A DNA stretch of 64,000 nt, from NCBI GenBank assembly GCA_050951505.1, contig JBMNJE010000011.1, positions 62,001 to 126,000 on the forward strand, read 5' to 3'. Below the pieces are notes generated by a model, which was given only the letters and a program-made list of their open reading frames with translations, was not told the origin of the DNA and ran no database searches. Every line of letters starts with the position of its first letter. The stretch's first letter is position 1. Made by a program: the position numbers and the translations under genes. Below are positions 50,501 through 59,554 of this stretch, in pieces. The DNA is from DUOA01 sp012839095. Its GTDB lineage: Bacteria; Bacillota; Clostridia; Caldicoprobacterales; DTU083.

Positions 50501-50688
50501 TTTGGAGATTTGTGACCAGTCGCTTTGTACGGTTAGGATTGAAAATGCAGCAGGAAAAGGTTATTATAGTAATAATTATGCAGATGACATGTTGCTTTAT
50601 CGTAGTAAAAGATGTGATATAGTCTGCTGCATGGAATAGATGGGAAGAAGCGACAAATGTCAATATAACATGGAGGATACGGAGCCTT

Positions 50689-51840
50689 ATGCAAATCGAT
50701 GATAACATCATGCGTCTTCGGGATAATGTCATCCATCATCGCAGATGGCTGCATCGTTACCCTCAGACGGGCTTTAAAGAGGAGCTGGCAAGAGACTATA
50801 TCATCAGTTTTCTTAAATCTCTGCAGTTTGATGAAGTTCACATCATGGCAGGGACGGGGGTGAAGGCTGTGATATATGGGAAAGGCGGCGGCAGAACCCT
50901 GGCTTTCCGTGCAGATATGGACGGACTGGCAGTAACCGAGAAGACCGGTCTGGAATATGCATCCGAGCTGAAGGGATACATGCATGCGTGCGGCCATGAC
51001 GGCCATATGGCCATATTGCTGGGATTTGCCCAATGGCTGTCGGAAAACAAATCCGATCTGACTCATAATGTTGTTCTGCTCTTCCAGCCCTCTGAGGAAA
51101 CAGCCGGAGGAGCCCTGCCCATGATTCAGGAAGGAGCACTTAAAGACCCGGATGTGGATTATATTTTTGGATATCACATAATGCCTGAAATACCACAGGG
51201 AAAAATCGGGCTCAAGGCCGGTCCTCTGATGGCTTCCACCAGTGAGTTCACGATTGAGCTGCGTGGCGTCAGTGCCCACGGCGCAATGCCTCACAAGGGG
51301 GTTGACGCCATTGTGGCGGCATCACATTTTATTGTGCAGTTACAGTCTGTACTGACACGAAGAATTGATCCATTTCAGCAGGCATTGGTGACCATAGGCA
51401 GGCTGCAGGCAGGAGATGCCAGAAATATATTGGCTGCAAGTGCCCGTATGGAAGGCATACTCCGCACTTTTGATGATAAGGCTTCCATGGCTGTAAAAAA
51501 TCACATTACAGAATTATTGAAGGGTATGGAAATCAGTCAGGCAATCAGCTGGGTGTTTCAGGAATTGGTTTATTATCCGCCTGTTGTTAATCATGAGGAA
51601 TTAACAGAAAAGCTGCAGGCAATTATACCCCAATCCATGCAGCAAACGGTTAAACCAATGATGATAGCTGAAGATTTCTCTTATTATCAGCAGCAAATAC
51701 CCGGTGTATTTCTTTATCTGGGCAGCAGGAATGAAGAAAGGGGTTATACCTGGCCCCTGCATTCAGACAGGTTTCAGTTCGATGAAGATATCATGCTGAC
51801 TGGGATTCAATTATATAAGGAGATTCTTTTGCATATCTAG
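50689..51840 (+). CDS. M20-family amidohydrolase (N-acyl amino acid / hippurate type)
   Basis: A 383-residue metallopeptidase-fold hydrolase that removes acyl groups from amino acids. Metal ligands appear in FRADMDGLAV, MHACGHDGHMA, FQPSEETAGG and the C-terminal AEDFSYY; SAHGAMPHKGVDAI belongs to the lid domain. The M20D subgroup includes hippuricase, IAA-conjugate hydrolases and N-acetyl-diaminopimelate deacetylase, so the exact substrate is open. ATG 50689 follows ACGGAGCCTT. No operon partner is obvious. Confidence 0.88.
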   Translation: MQIDDNIMRLRDNVIHHRRWLHRYPQTGFKEELARDYIISFLKSLQFDEVHIMAGTGVKAVIYGKGGGRTLAFRADMDGLAVTEKTGLEYASELKGYMHACGHDGHMAILLGFAQWLSENKSDLTHNVVLLFQPSEETAGGALPMIQEGALKDPDVDYIFGYHIMPEIPQGKIGLKAGPLMASTSEFTIELRGVSAHGAMPHKGVDAIVAASHFIVQLQSVLTRRIDPFQQALVTIGRLQAGDARNILAASARMEGILRTFDDKASMAVKNHITELLKGMEISQAISWVFQELVYYPPVVNHEELTEKLQAIIPQSMQQTVKPMMIAEDFSYYQQQIPGVFLYLGSRNEERGYTWPLHSDRFQFDEDIMLTGIQLYKEILLHI

Positions 51841-51934
51841 TTCATTGTTTTTATTGAATAATGAAAACAAGCCTGTTACAATGAAAATAATACCTGCCCT
51901 GCTGATCTAATTTGGAGAAAAGGATGGAGCGCAA

Positions 51935-52780
51935 ATGTTTGGTGGATTTTTCAATCGAATGTACTATGGAGACCCAAGAAAGCCGGATTTGAAAAAGGAG
52001 GATTTGAAGGGCAATCGTTTCAAGCTGTTCACCACTGTTCTCTCAGTAAGATTCTGGCAGCTGATTCAATTAAACCTGCTGAATTCTATTTTTTGGATTC
52101 CGGCAGTTCTTCTGCTGCATGCTCAGGCTATTATGCTTGTTCAGGAGAATGCACAGGAGGGTTTGGCTGTATTTGATATAACCTTTTTTATCCTCTTGAT
52201 ACCCTGTCTTCTGTTGGCCGGGCCTGCTACCGCTGCAGCATCATATGTCATTCGTAATTGGGCAAGAGATGAGCATGCCTGGGTATGGAGTGACTTCAAG
52301 GATGCCTGGAAGGAAAACTGGAAGCAGAGTCTTGTGATAATGCTGCTCAATGGGATTGCCATAATGCTGTTCAATGTAAACATCCGATTCTATGATGGTC
52401 AGTATATAATTTCGGGGAATTTCCTGTTCGTTTATTTAAAATATCTAATGTATGTGATAATGCTGATCTATGCAATGATGAATATCTTTATGTTCCCTAT
52501 GCTTGTTACCTACCGGCTGAAACTAAAGGACATCCTGCGAAATTCCTTTATCCTTACAATGGTAAAGCTGCCCTTTACATTCATTGTATTTGTGTTCGCA
52601 GCTGCATGGGTAATTCTTTCCCTTATGTATCTGGCTTCTCTGCCCTTCTTCGTAGTGGGACTGAGTATCCCGGCTCTTGTTGTTTTGTCCTATGTGAACT
52701 GGATATTTGATAAATACATCAACAGCCGGATTTCGGAGGGCACTGAGGCAGAAGCGGCAGAGGATCCGGCAGAGACCTGA
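51935..52780 (+). CDS. DUF624 (YesL-like) membrane protein
   Basis: A 281-residue protein with five to six membrane helices. The start MFGGFFNRMYYGDP, then FKLFTTVLSVRFWQLIQLNL and the GPATAAASYVIRNWARDEHAW loop, are typical of DUF624/YesL proteins, often associated with carbohydrate uptake genes. None lies next to it here. ATG 51935 is preceded by GGAGAAAAGGATGGAGCGCAA. Confidence 0.85.
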   Translation: MFGGFFNRMYYGDPRKPDLKKEDLKGNRFKLFTTVLSVRFWQLIQLNLLNSIFWIPAVLLLHAQAIMLVQENAQEGLAVFDITFFILLIPCLLLAGPATAAASYVIRNWARDEHAWVWSDFKDAWKENWKQSLVIMLLNGIAIMLFNVNIRFYDGQYIISGNFLFVYLKYLMYVIMLIYAMMNIFMFPMLVTYRLKLKDILRNSFILTMVKLPFTFIVFVFAAAWVILSLMYLASLPFFVVGLSIPALVVLSYVNWIFDKYINSRISEGTEAEAAEDPAET

Positions 52781-52832
52781 GGGGTATAAATGCCGGGTTT
52801 TGTGTCATACTATTCCCAGCAGGAGGGATGGT

Positions 52833-53051
52833 ATGAGCAAAAAGGCAAAACCCAGGAAACAGGAGAAACCGGAAGATCCGATGAAGCTGGAAATCGCAGC
52901 AGAGCTGGGCCTGCTGGAAAAGGTCAGACAGCATGGATGGAGCAGCCTGACGGCCAAGGAAACCGGCAGGATTGGCGGTCTGCTTAACCGCCGGAAGCAG
53001 CAGGAAAAGATGAAAGCATTACAGGAGCAAGACAGGAAACCTTCGTCATGA
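52833..53051 (+). CDS. Alpha/beta-type small acid-soluble spore protein-like
   Basis: A 72-residue protein. MKLEIAAELGLLEKVRQHGW-SSLTAKETGRIGG matches the core of SspF-like alpha/beta SASPs (KxEIAxELG, then GWGxLTAKExGxIGG), which coat spore DNA. A basic Lys/Gln-rich tail follows. ATG 52833 has GGAGGGATGGT upstream; the longer reading from 52707 overlaps the DUF624 gene. A hairpin terminator overlaps its stop codon. Expression is expected in the forespore. Confidence 0.85.
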   Translation: MSKKAKPRKQEKPEDPMKLEIAAELGLLEKVRQHGWSSLTAKETGRIGGLLNRRKQQEKMKALQEQDRKPSS

Positions 53052-53060
53052 AGGTTTTTC
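53037..53060 (+). terminator. Terminator overlapping the SASP stop codon
   Basis: AAACCTTC-GTCAT-GAAGGTTT followed by TTCC; the 8-bp stem contains the TGA stop at 53049-53051. Confidence 0.75.
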
Positions 53061-53081
53061 CTTTTACAGGGGGTATGAAAC

Positions 53082-53816
53082 ATGTATCAGGAATTTGCCT
53101 ATTATTATGACGCATTGATGAAAAATGTTGATTATCAGGAATGGACTAATCAGGTGGAGAGAATCTTCAATAAGTATGGGAAAAAGCCTAAAACCATTGT
53201 GGATCTGGCCTGCGGTACGGGAGGGGTAACCAATGTGCTGGCCTCCCGGGGCTATCAGGTAACAGGCATAGATATTTCAGAAGACATGCTCTTTGTAGCC
53301 AGGGAAAAGGCAAGAAAATCAGGTCTTAAGATTTCATATGTATGCCAGGATATGGCGGAGCTTACTCTTCATCGTCCGGTGGATGCTGTTTTGTGCATGT
53401 GTGACGGCTTTAACTACATATTGGATAAAGACAGGTTACAAAAAACCATGAATCGGATAGCAGGATATTTAAATAAGGGAGGAATTCTTGTTTTTGATAT
53501 CAGCACATATTATAAGCTGTCCTCAATTCTGGGTAATAGTACCATGGCAGATAACAATGAACAACTCAGTTTTATCTGGTTTAATTATTTCGACAGGGAA
53601 AGCGGGCTGCTGGAGATGAACCTTACCTTCTTCGATAAGCAGGGCCGGATGTACAGGAGATCTGATGAAACCCATGTACAGCGGGCTTATACGGAGGAAG
53701 AGATAAGGGAACTGCTTCAGGCATCCGGATTTTCAGAAATTGCCGTTTTTTCCGCCAGGGATTTGAATCCTCCGGGCAAACGAAGTCACCGGGCATTTTA
53801 TGCAGCCACGGTTTAG
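53082..53816 (+). CDS. Class I SAM-dependent methyltransferase
   Basis: A 244-residue methyltransferase. Motif I IVDLACGTGGVTNVLASRG binds SAM; GIDISEDMLFVAREKA is motif II, and DAVLCMCDGFNYI and GGILVFDIS the following motifs. A beta-rich insert (LSFIWFNYFDRESGLLEMNL) lies before the C-terminal helix. The substrate is unknown. The start MYQEFAYYYDALM is common to Clostridia proteins of this family. It has AGGGGGTATGAAAC upstream of ATG 53082. Confidence 0.88.
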   Translation: MYQEFAYYYDALMKNVDYQEWTNQVERIFNKYGKKPKTIVDLACGTGGVTNVLASRGYQVTGIDISEDMLFVAREKARKSGLKISYVCQDMAELTLHRPVDAVLCMCDGFNYILDKDRLQKTMNRIAGYLNKGGILVFDISTYYKLSSILGNSTMADNNEQLSFIWFNYFDRESGLLEMNLTFFDKQGRMYRRSDETHVQRAYTEEEIRELLQASGFSEIAVFSARDLNPPGKRSHRAFYAATV

Positions 53817-53909
53817 CTGCCTGTATCTGTCAGAAGCGGCCGCTTATTTTCCTGAATGATTAACAGTAAAGCAGTTTATAATAATATTGATATGTTGGAA
53901 AATATCGAA

Positions 53910-53938
53910 TTGACAGGCCTGTTTCGATATGATACACT
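53910..53938 (+). promoter_or_regulatory. Promoter of the cold-shock gene
   Basis: TTGACA (53910-53915), 17 nt, TACACT (53933-53938), about 35 bp before GTG 53973. Confidence 0.75.
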
Positions 53939-53972
53939 TATCGAGAATTATTTTTTAGGAGGATTGTTGTAA

Positions 53973-54173
53973 GTGGAAAAAGGCAGAGTCAAGTGGTTTA
54001 ATGCAACGAAGGGCTTCGGTTTCATTGAAAGGGAAGACGGCAGTGATATTTTTGTTCACTATTCCGCTATCAGTGCAGAAGGCTTCAGGACATTAACAGA
54101 AGGACAGGAAGTCAGCTTTGACGTGGTAGAAGGCGACAAAGGTCTGCAGGCTTCCAATGTCCAGGTGGTTTAA
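53973..54173 (+). CDS. Cold-shock protein (CspA family)
   Basis: A 66-residue single-stranded nucleic-acid-binding protein. RNP1 KGFGFIE and RNP2 DIFVHYSAI are intact within the OB fold (GRVKWFNATKGFGFI, then EGQEVSFDVVEGDKGLQASN). GTG 53973 follows TTAGGAGGATTGTTGTAA. It is monocistronic with its own promoter and terminator. Confidence 0.95.
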   Translation: MEKGRVKWFNATKGFGFIEREDGSDIFVHYSAISAEGFRTLTEGQEVSFDVVEGDKGLQASNVQVV

Positions 54174-54196
54174 ATATACTTAATTTGAGCCAAAAC

Positions 54197-54221
54197 TACC
54201 CCGGTGTTTAACACCGGGGTA
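54197..54221 (+). terminator. Terminator of the cold-shock gene
   Basis: TACCCCGGTGTT and AACACCGGGGTA form a perfect 12-bp stem with a single T between the arms, followed by TTTC. Confidence 0.85.
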
Positions 54222-54245
54222 TTTCAATAAATGGAGGTATTTCTT

Positions 54246-55121
54246 ATGGATTACATGGTCAGGGGTATTGCAGCCAACGGTAAGCTGCGGGCTTTTGCTG
54301 CAGTAACAACGGATCTGGTCGCCGAGGCAGTCAGAGTTCATGATCTTTCTCCTGTTGCTGCAGCTGCCCTGGGGCGAGTTTTAACCGCAGCCGGTATGAT
54401 GGCAATGGATTCGAAAAACGATACCGATGTACTGTCAGTTATTGTCAAGGGTTCCGGTCCCTTGGGCAGTATTGTAAGTGTGGCAGCTGCAAACGGTACC
54501 TTGAAGGGTTATGTGGATCAGCCCAGGGTTGATATCCCCCTGAACGAGGACGGAAAGCTGGATGTAGGCAGGGCGGTAGGTCCGGAAGGTAAGCTGACCG
54601 TGATTAAGGATTTGGGGCTGAAGGAGCCCTATGTAGGGCAGACAAACCTGGTAACCGGGGAAATCGGGGATGACCTTGCCAATTATTTTATGATTTCCGA
54701 GCAGCAGCCTTCAGTGGTTGCATTAGGTGTTCTGATTAACCCGGACTGGTCAGTCAGGGCGGCGGGGGGATATATAATACAACCCCTTCCAGGTGCGGAC
54801 GATGAAGTCATTGACAAGCTTGAGCAGAAACTGGCACAGGTACCGGCAGTCTCCAGGTTGGCAGCGGATGGCAATACTCCGGAGGAAATTCTGCATATCT
54901 TGCTGGAGGATTTCGATCCCAAGGTACTTAGTAAAACACCTATGCAGTTTAAATGCGACTGTAACCGTGAAAGACTGGAAAGGGTTGTTTTGAGCCTGGG
55001 CAGGGAAGAACTCATGGATATAATTGAAACAGAGGAAAAAACCGAGCTGGTTTGTCACTACTGCAATACCAGATATGAGTTTACAAGGGAAGAGCTGCAG
55101 ACTTTGCTGGAAAAGGCGTAG
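54246..55121 (+). CDS. hslO: Redox-regulated chaperone Hsp33
   Basis: A 291-residue holdase activated by disulfide formation. It begins DYMVRGIAANGKLRAFA and has LGRVLTAAGMMA and GYVDQP in the substrate-binding fold. The C-terminal zinc center is complete: KCDCNRER and VCHYCNTRY supply four Cys. ATG 54246 follows GGAGGTATTTCTT; the upstream ATG at 54231 overlaps this site. Its presence points to oxidative-stress defence, consistent with nearby msrA. Confidence 0.95.
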   Translation: MDYMVRGIAANGKLRAFAAVTTDLVAEAVRVHDLSPVAAAALGRVLTAAGMMAMDSKNDTDVLSVIVKGSGPLGSIVSVAAANGTLKGYVDQPRVDIPLNEDGKLDVGRAVGPEGKLTVIKDLGLKEPYVGQTNLVTGEIGDDLANYFMISEQQPSVVALGVLINPDWSVRAAGGYIIQPLPGADDEVIDKLEQKLAQVPAVSRLAADGNTPEEILHILLEDFDPKVLSKTPMQFKCDCNRERLERVVLSLGREELMDIIETEEKTELVCHYCNTRYEFTREELQTLLEKA

Positions 55122-55233
55122 ACGATCGGTAAACTCCGGTTTTGCGCAATTTTTAAATCCGGGAAATCCGGTAGAGCCGCAGTTGACTTTTGTGGTATAA
55201 TGCAGATATACCATAAAAAGCCGGGAGGGCATA

Positions 55234-56952
55234 ATGTCTAAGGAATTATTTGCAGGCAGGCTGAGAAAGGTAGTACCCTTTGAACAGGACGGCTCCTTTT
55301 TCTACCGTAAGGCCAAAAAACATATAGAGAATAACAATTACATCAATGCATTAAGTTATTATCGGAAAGCTCTGGAAAAGGATCCTGACAATCTGGATTA
55401 CTCTCTGGAACTGGCAGAAATTTTTGCAGAGATGGGTTATTTTCATGAATCCAACCTGATCCTTTTTTCCATCCTGCAGAAAGATCCTTCACACACCGAT
55501 TGTTATTTTGCTATGGGCTGCAATTTTCTCGGTCTTCAGGAGTATTCCAAGGCAGAGAACACCCTGGAAAAATACCTGGAGCTGGATGAATATGGATTGT
55601 ATTCCGAGGAGGCACAGAACCTGCTGGACGTTTTGCAGAGCCAGGAGTTCTACCTTGAATTCGTCAGCGATGCAGATCCTGACAGAGAACAGGTTCTGGC
55701 CATAGCCGGCAGGGGGAAGGATCTTCTTGATAAAGGTGAGTACAGGCAGGCTGTCCGTGAATTGGAAAAGGCAGCCCGGCGCGATCCCGGCCTGATTTTT
55801 GCCAGGAATAATCTGGCCCTGGCTTACTTCTGCATCGGTAAGCTGGATAAGGCAATTGAAACATGCAGGGAAATTCTTGATAACCATCCCTTAAATGTGC
55901 ATGCCAACTGTAATATTGCGCTTTTTCTGTATGAAAAGGGTGATCTGGAGGCCAGCAATGATCATATTGAAACTGTACTGCAGATGAATATTGATGATCC
56001 GGAAGACATGCATAAGATTGCGGTTACCCTGTGTGAGATGGGCAGGCATGAGCAGGTTAACCGGTTACTGAAGAAGCTTTTGCATTACAAACCGTATGAC
56101 ACCAAGGTATTGCATTATATGGCCGTTTCCTGTTATAACCTGAAGATGTTCAAGGTTGCCCTGGGATATTGGGAGAAGGTAGAAAAAATCAATCCCAACA
56201 ATACTATCAGCAGTTTTTACAAACGCTATGTCAGGGATTTGCAGGAAGGTGACAGGGAGTTTACAGAACTGCCCTATCATTTCCAGGTGCCCTATGACGA
56301 AATTATCCGCAGGGTTAAGACCATTCACGATTTGCTCAAGCTGTCAAGTGCAGATCTGATAAAGAAATGGAAAAATGGAGACGGACTGGAATCCCTGCTC
56401 CGATGGGGACTGGATCTGAATGATGTTCTGATTAAAAAAGCCATATTGAATGTTGTGGCTTCCTTTCAGGATGAAAAGGCAGAACAATTTCTGCGTGCTT
56501 TCATACTGCGCAAGTCCGAAGAGGAGGAGCAGATTCAGGAAGCCCTCGCACTGCTTAAGGAAATGAACGCAAAAGAGCCCTATTTGGCATACCTGGATGA
56601 CAATATTGTGGAAGTCAGCGTCAAATTTGGAAAAGCCGCTAAATTCCATAATTATATGCTGGAAGAGATTCCTGAAATGGTAATCCGGCGCCTGAAAACC
56701 TTCTATCTTCATGACTGTGAGAATGACATCCGTGATACCTGGGCTTTTGTTACAGCCCGATGGGATGCAACAGGCACACCCCGGATCCTGAAACCGGAAG
56801 GCTGGGCTGCTGCACTGGAGTTATTCTACCGGACCAAGGAGGAGCTGCCTGTTAAGAAGACCAGGCTTGCAGCTGACTGGCAGGTATCCTATACCACCAT
56901 GATGAAGAATTACAATTTTATAAGCAAGTTGTTTGACGAATTCTGGGAGTAG
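55234..56952 (+). CDS. Tetratricopeptide-repeat protein
   Basis: A 572-residue soluble protein. TPR units fill residues 20-330 (FFYRKAKKHIENNNYINALS, ALEKDPDNLDYSLELAEIF, ARNNLALAYFCIGKLDKAI and others). The C-terminal 230 residues are helical with no recognised domain and include a charged RKSEEEEQIQEALALLKEM segment. TPRs mediate protein contacts; the partner is unknown. ATG 55234 follows CCGGGAGGGCATA, and an extended -10 (TGGTATAAT, ending 55201) lies 32 bp upstream. Confidence 0.85.
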   Translation: MSKELFAGRLRKVVPFEQDGSFFYRKAKKHIENNNYINALSYYRKALEKDPDNLDYSLELAEIFAEMGYFHESNLILFSILQKDPSHTDCYFAMGCNFLGLQEYSKAENTLEKYLELDEYGLYSEEAQNLLDVLQSQEFYLEFVSDADPDREQVLAIAGRGKDLLDKGEYRQAVRELEKAARRDPGLIFARNNLALAYFCIGKLDKAIETCREILDNHPLNVHANCNIALFLYEKGDLEASNDHIETVLQMNIDDPEDMHKIAVTLCEMGRHEQVNRLLKKLLHYKPYDTKVLHYMAVSCYNLKMFKVALGYWEKVEKINPNNTISSFYKRYVRDLQEGDREFTELPYHFQVPYDEIIRRVKTIHDLLKLSSADLIKKWKNGDGLESLLRWGLDLNDVLIKKAILNVVASFQDEKAEQFLRAFILRKSEEEEQIQEALALLKEMNAKEPYLAYLDDNIVEVSVKFGKAAKFHNYMLEEIPEMVIRRLKTFYLHDCENDIRDTWAFVTARWDATGTPRILKPEGWAAALELFYRTKEELPVKKTRLAADWQVSYTTMMKNYNFISKLFDEFWE

Positions 56953-57036
56953 ATGATTTTGCAGACAAGTTCTGCATCATAACTGTCCTCTTCCCTTAAT
57001 AAATTGCTAATAGTAAAGTGATTTTGGGGGAAGAGG

Positions 57037-58086
57037 ATGAAAGGCAGCAGGAAATTTTTATCAGACGGATTCCGGATAGCCATGGCCTATGTAGGCACTG
57101 TGGCGGGGGCGGGTTTTGCAACCGGGCAGGAAATCCTGCAATTTTTTACCCGGTATGGACACCCATCATTCTGGGCAATCATTATTGCCACGATTTTATT
57201 TATTACAGCAGGCGGGTATATCCTAATGTATGGAGGCAGGCTGCAGGCAAAGTCCTATGGTGTAATAGTTGATCATATATTTGGAAGAGCTGCCCCTCTG
57301 GTTAATATCTATCTGGGGATTACCTATACCCTGATCTGCAGTGCCATGTTTGCCGGAGCCGGAGCTCTTTTTCATGAGCAATGGGGCATTCCTTATCTGG
57401 TTGGTGCATCTGTAACGGCATTTCTTACCTTACTGGTTACATTATGGGGTGTGGAAGGGGTACTGACGGTTAACACCATCATCGTTCCCTGTCTTACAGC
57501 CTTTACAGTACTGGTATTTGTTCATGTTATGCGGCAGGGTTGTCAACCTCTGGCCGGTATGAGGATTTCATTCAGGGAAACTGGTGCTCTTTTAAGAACA
57601 GGAGTGACCTATGCATCCTTTAATTTGATTTTATCCATAGGAGTGCTGGCTCCCATGGGCGGAGAGATACGTGATGTAAAATCCCTGTCTCTGGGAAGCC
57701 TGCTGGGCGGAGGGATTCTAGGGCTTTTGCTGGCAATGAGCAATTATGCATTGCTGTGTTTTATACCCGATGTGTTTCACAGAGAAATTCCTCAGATGTT
57801 GATTGTCAGTAAAATGGGAAGTTTTTTTGTACTGGTTTATGTATTGCTGATCTGGGCCGAGATATTCACAACAGCCGTGGGAAATCTGTTTTCCATCCAT
57901 ACCATAGCAGGGGAAAAATTTAGTGCTGCTTCAGCCCTGCCTGCCGCAGCTGCTGTGGGCATCGGGCTTTTGCTGTGTCTGCTGGGTTTTTCCAATATTG
58001 TTTCATGGTTTTATCCTGTCATGGGTATGATAGGATTTGCATTGTCTGCTGTGATACTGCTCAGAACCTTCCGAGGGCTGCGTTAA
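57037..58086 (+). CDS. YkvI-like LeuT-fold membrane transporter
   Basis: A 349-residue protein with about ten membrane helices. The start FRIAMAYVGTVAGAGFATGQEILQFF (quoted in part) with its unwound Gly-rich helix 1, and APMGGEIRDV later, match the YkvI family of the APC/LeuT superfamily. The substrate is unknown; an amino acid or related solute is likely. ATG 57037 follows GGGGGAAGAGG. The msrA gene follows 58 bp later. Confidence 0.8.
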   Translation: MKGSRKFLSDGFRIAMAYVGTVAGAGFATGQEILQFFTRYGHPSFWAIIIATILFITAGGYILMYGGRLQAKSYGVIVDHIFGRAAPLVNIYLGITYTLICSAMFAGAGALFHEQWGIPYLVGASVTAFLTLLVTLWGVEGVLTVNTIIVPCLTAFTVLVFVHVMRQGCQPLAGMRISFRETGALLRTGVTYASFNLILSIGVLAPMGGEIRDVKSLSLGSLLGGGILGLLLAMSNYALLCFIPDVFHREIPQMLIVSKMGSFFVLVYVLLIWAEIFTTAVGNLFSIHTIAGEKFSAASALPAAAAVGIGLLLCLLGFSNIVSWFYPVMGMIGFALSAVILLRTFRGLR

Positions 58087-58144
58087 TTAAAAAATTGCAT
58101 TAGATAAAATAGACAGATATGAAACAGAAAGGAACAAAGAAAAA

Positions 58145-58639
58145 ATGAAAGAGATTGTATTTGCCGGCGGATGTTTTTGGGGAGTGGAAGAATACTTCTC
58201 CCGCATCCCTGGTGTATTGGAAACCATGGTGGGGTATGCCAACGGCCATTTGGACAACCCTTCATACGAGCAGGTATGTGCAGGTAATACAGGACATGCA
58301 GAAGCCTGTTTGATCAAGTATGATCAAACTCTTCTGTCTTTGGAGGAGCTCCTAAAACGATACTGGCTGATAGTGGATCCGACGGTAAAGGATCGACAGG
58401 GACCGGATGTGGGAAATCAGTATCGAACCGGTATCTACTACCTGAATGATTCGGATTTACCCGTCATACAAGGATCATTGGATGAAGAACAGAAAAAATA
58501 CAAGCAGCCCATTGTGACCGAGGTAAGTCCTTTGGACTGCTTTTATCCTGCCGAGGATTATCATCAGAAGTATTTAAAGAAGAATCCCGGCGGCTATTGC
58601 CATATAGACTTCAGCAAACTTACTCTGCCCGGGGACTGA
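58145..58639 (+). CDS. msrA: Peptide methionine-S-sulfoxide reductase
   Basis: A 164-residue enzyme that reduces methionine-S-sulfoxide. The catalytic Cys is in GGCFWGVEEYF; GYANGHLDNPSYEQV, GHAEACLI, DPTVKDRQGPDVGNQYR and YHQKYL are family motifs. The second Cys in GGYCHIDF may be the resolving Cys. Its last 20 bp overlap the end of the convergent DUF1189 gene. ATG 58145 lies after GAAAGGAACAAAGAAAAA. Confidence 0.95.
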   Translation: MKEIVFAGGCFWGVEEYFSRIPGVLETMVGYANGHLDNPSYEQVCAGNTGHAEACLIKYDQTLLSLEELLKRYWLIVDPTVKDRQGPDVGNQYRTGIYYLNDSDLPVIQGSLDEEQKKYKQPIVTEVSPLDCFYPAEDYHQKYLKKNPGGYCHIDFSKLTLPGD

Positions 58640-59426
58640 TCTCCGGGTTTTCCATTACCTGAACGCTTTCGTCATTCTTGTCGGACATGTTATATATGCC
58701 AAGGAATACGTAGGTAATTGCCAGGCCCCAGTAAATAACAAACATAAAGCCTCTCAGGGGTCCGCCTGACAGGGAATTCAACAGCTTGACCAGCATAGGA
58801 AGGGTGGAGGCATAAACAGCTACATTCCACTGATTCAGAAAGGTCAGCCTTTTCTGGAACATTGAGGTGGCTATCATAGCTATAAGGGACAGCAGCAGGA
58901 TCCCGAAAAGCTTTCCTGCAAAGGCAAAGAGAAACCAGAAAGCCATTCCGATGATAAGAAGCACCTTTAATCCGGGCAGAAATTGAATTATCTGATCTTT
59001 GCTGATTTCCAGCGGCTCCATCATGGAAAACGGTGTAGTCTCTACTCTGCTCATATTAACTACACTCACTTCATCCTCAGTGATCAGGACGCCGTTTGCC
59101 ACATTTTTAAAATCATCCAGGGTGGTCTGACCAGTTGTATCTATCACCATGAGAAAACCATCCTCTGAGATTTTATAAGGCATCTCACCTGCAAAGGAGA
59201 ACTTGCCGTCTGCAAGTTTGAAGTCCGGTACATTTTCAGCCAGCGCAGTCTGCATATGACCGATTATGTTTCCAAACTGCGCTCCGGTATATGTACTTCC
59301 TATCACATAAATCAGTAAGAACAACAGGAATATGTAGAGAAAGCTTTTACCTCCCTTCATCCGGGAAAGAGAACGGTATGAACGGAAATTCCACAGACTG
59401 TTGGTGAATTGTTGAACGAGATTCAT
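58620..59426 (-). CDS. DUF1189 membrane protein
   Basis: A 268-residue membrane protein with an N-terminal helix (residues 31-49) and four more near the C-terminus, separated by an extracytoplasmic domain of about 110 residues. The layout and NSLWNFRSYRSLSRMKGGKS start match DUF1189. Function is unknown. ATG 59426 follows AGGAGGGGTAAC. Confidence 0.8.
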   Translation of the reverse strand: MNLVQQFTNSLWNFRSYRSLSRMKGGKSFLYIFLLFLLIYVIGSTYTGAQFGNIIGHMQTALAENVPDFKLADGKFSFAGEMPYKISEDGFLMVIDTTGQTTLDDFKNVANGVLITEDEVSVVNMSRVETTPFSMMEPLEISKDQIIQFLPGLKVLLIIGMAFWFLFAFAGKLFGILLLSLIAMIATSMFQKRLTFLNQWNVAVYASTLPMLVKLLNSLSGGPLRGFMFVIYWGLAITYVFLGIYNMSDKNDESVQVMENPEISPRAE

Positions 59427-59554
59427 GTTACCCCTCCTATATTGTTTCAGCATTCCTCATTGTATTGCTAGCCTGAGAAATGCTGTCTGTTTTTAGTATA
59501 TAATGACTTACAGAAAATCACAACGGCTTTTTCTTTGCTCAAAAGATCCGGTTC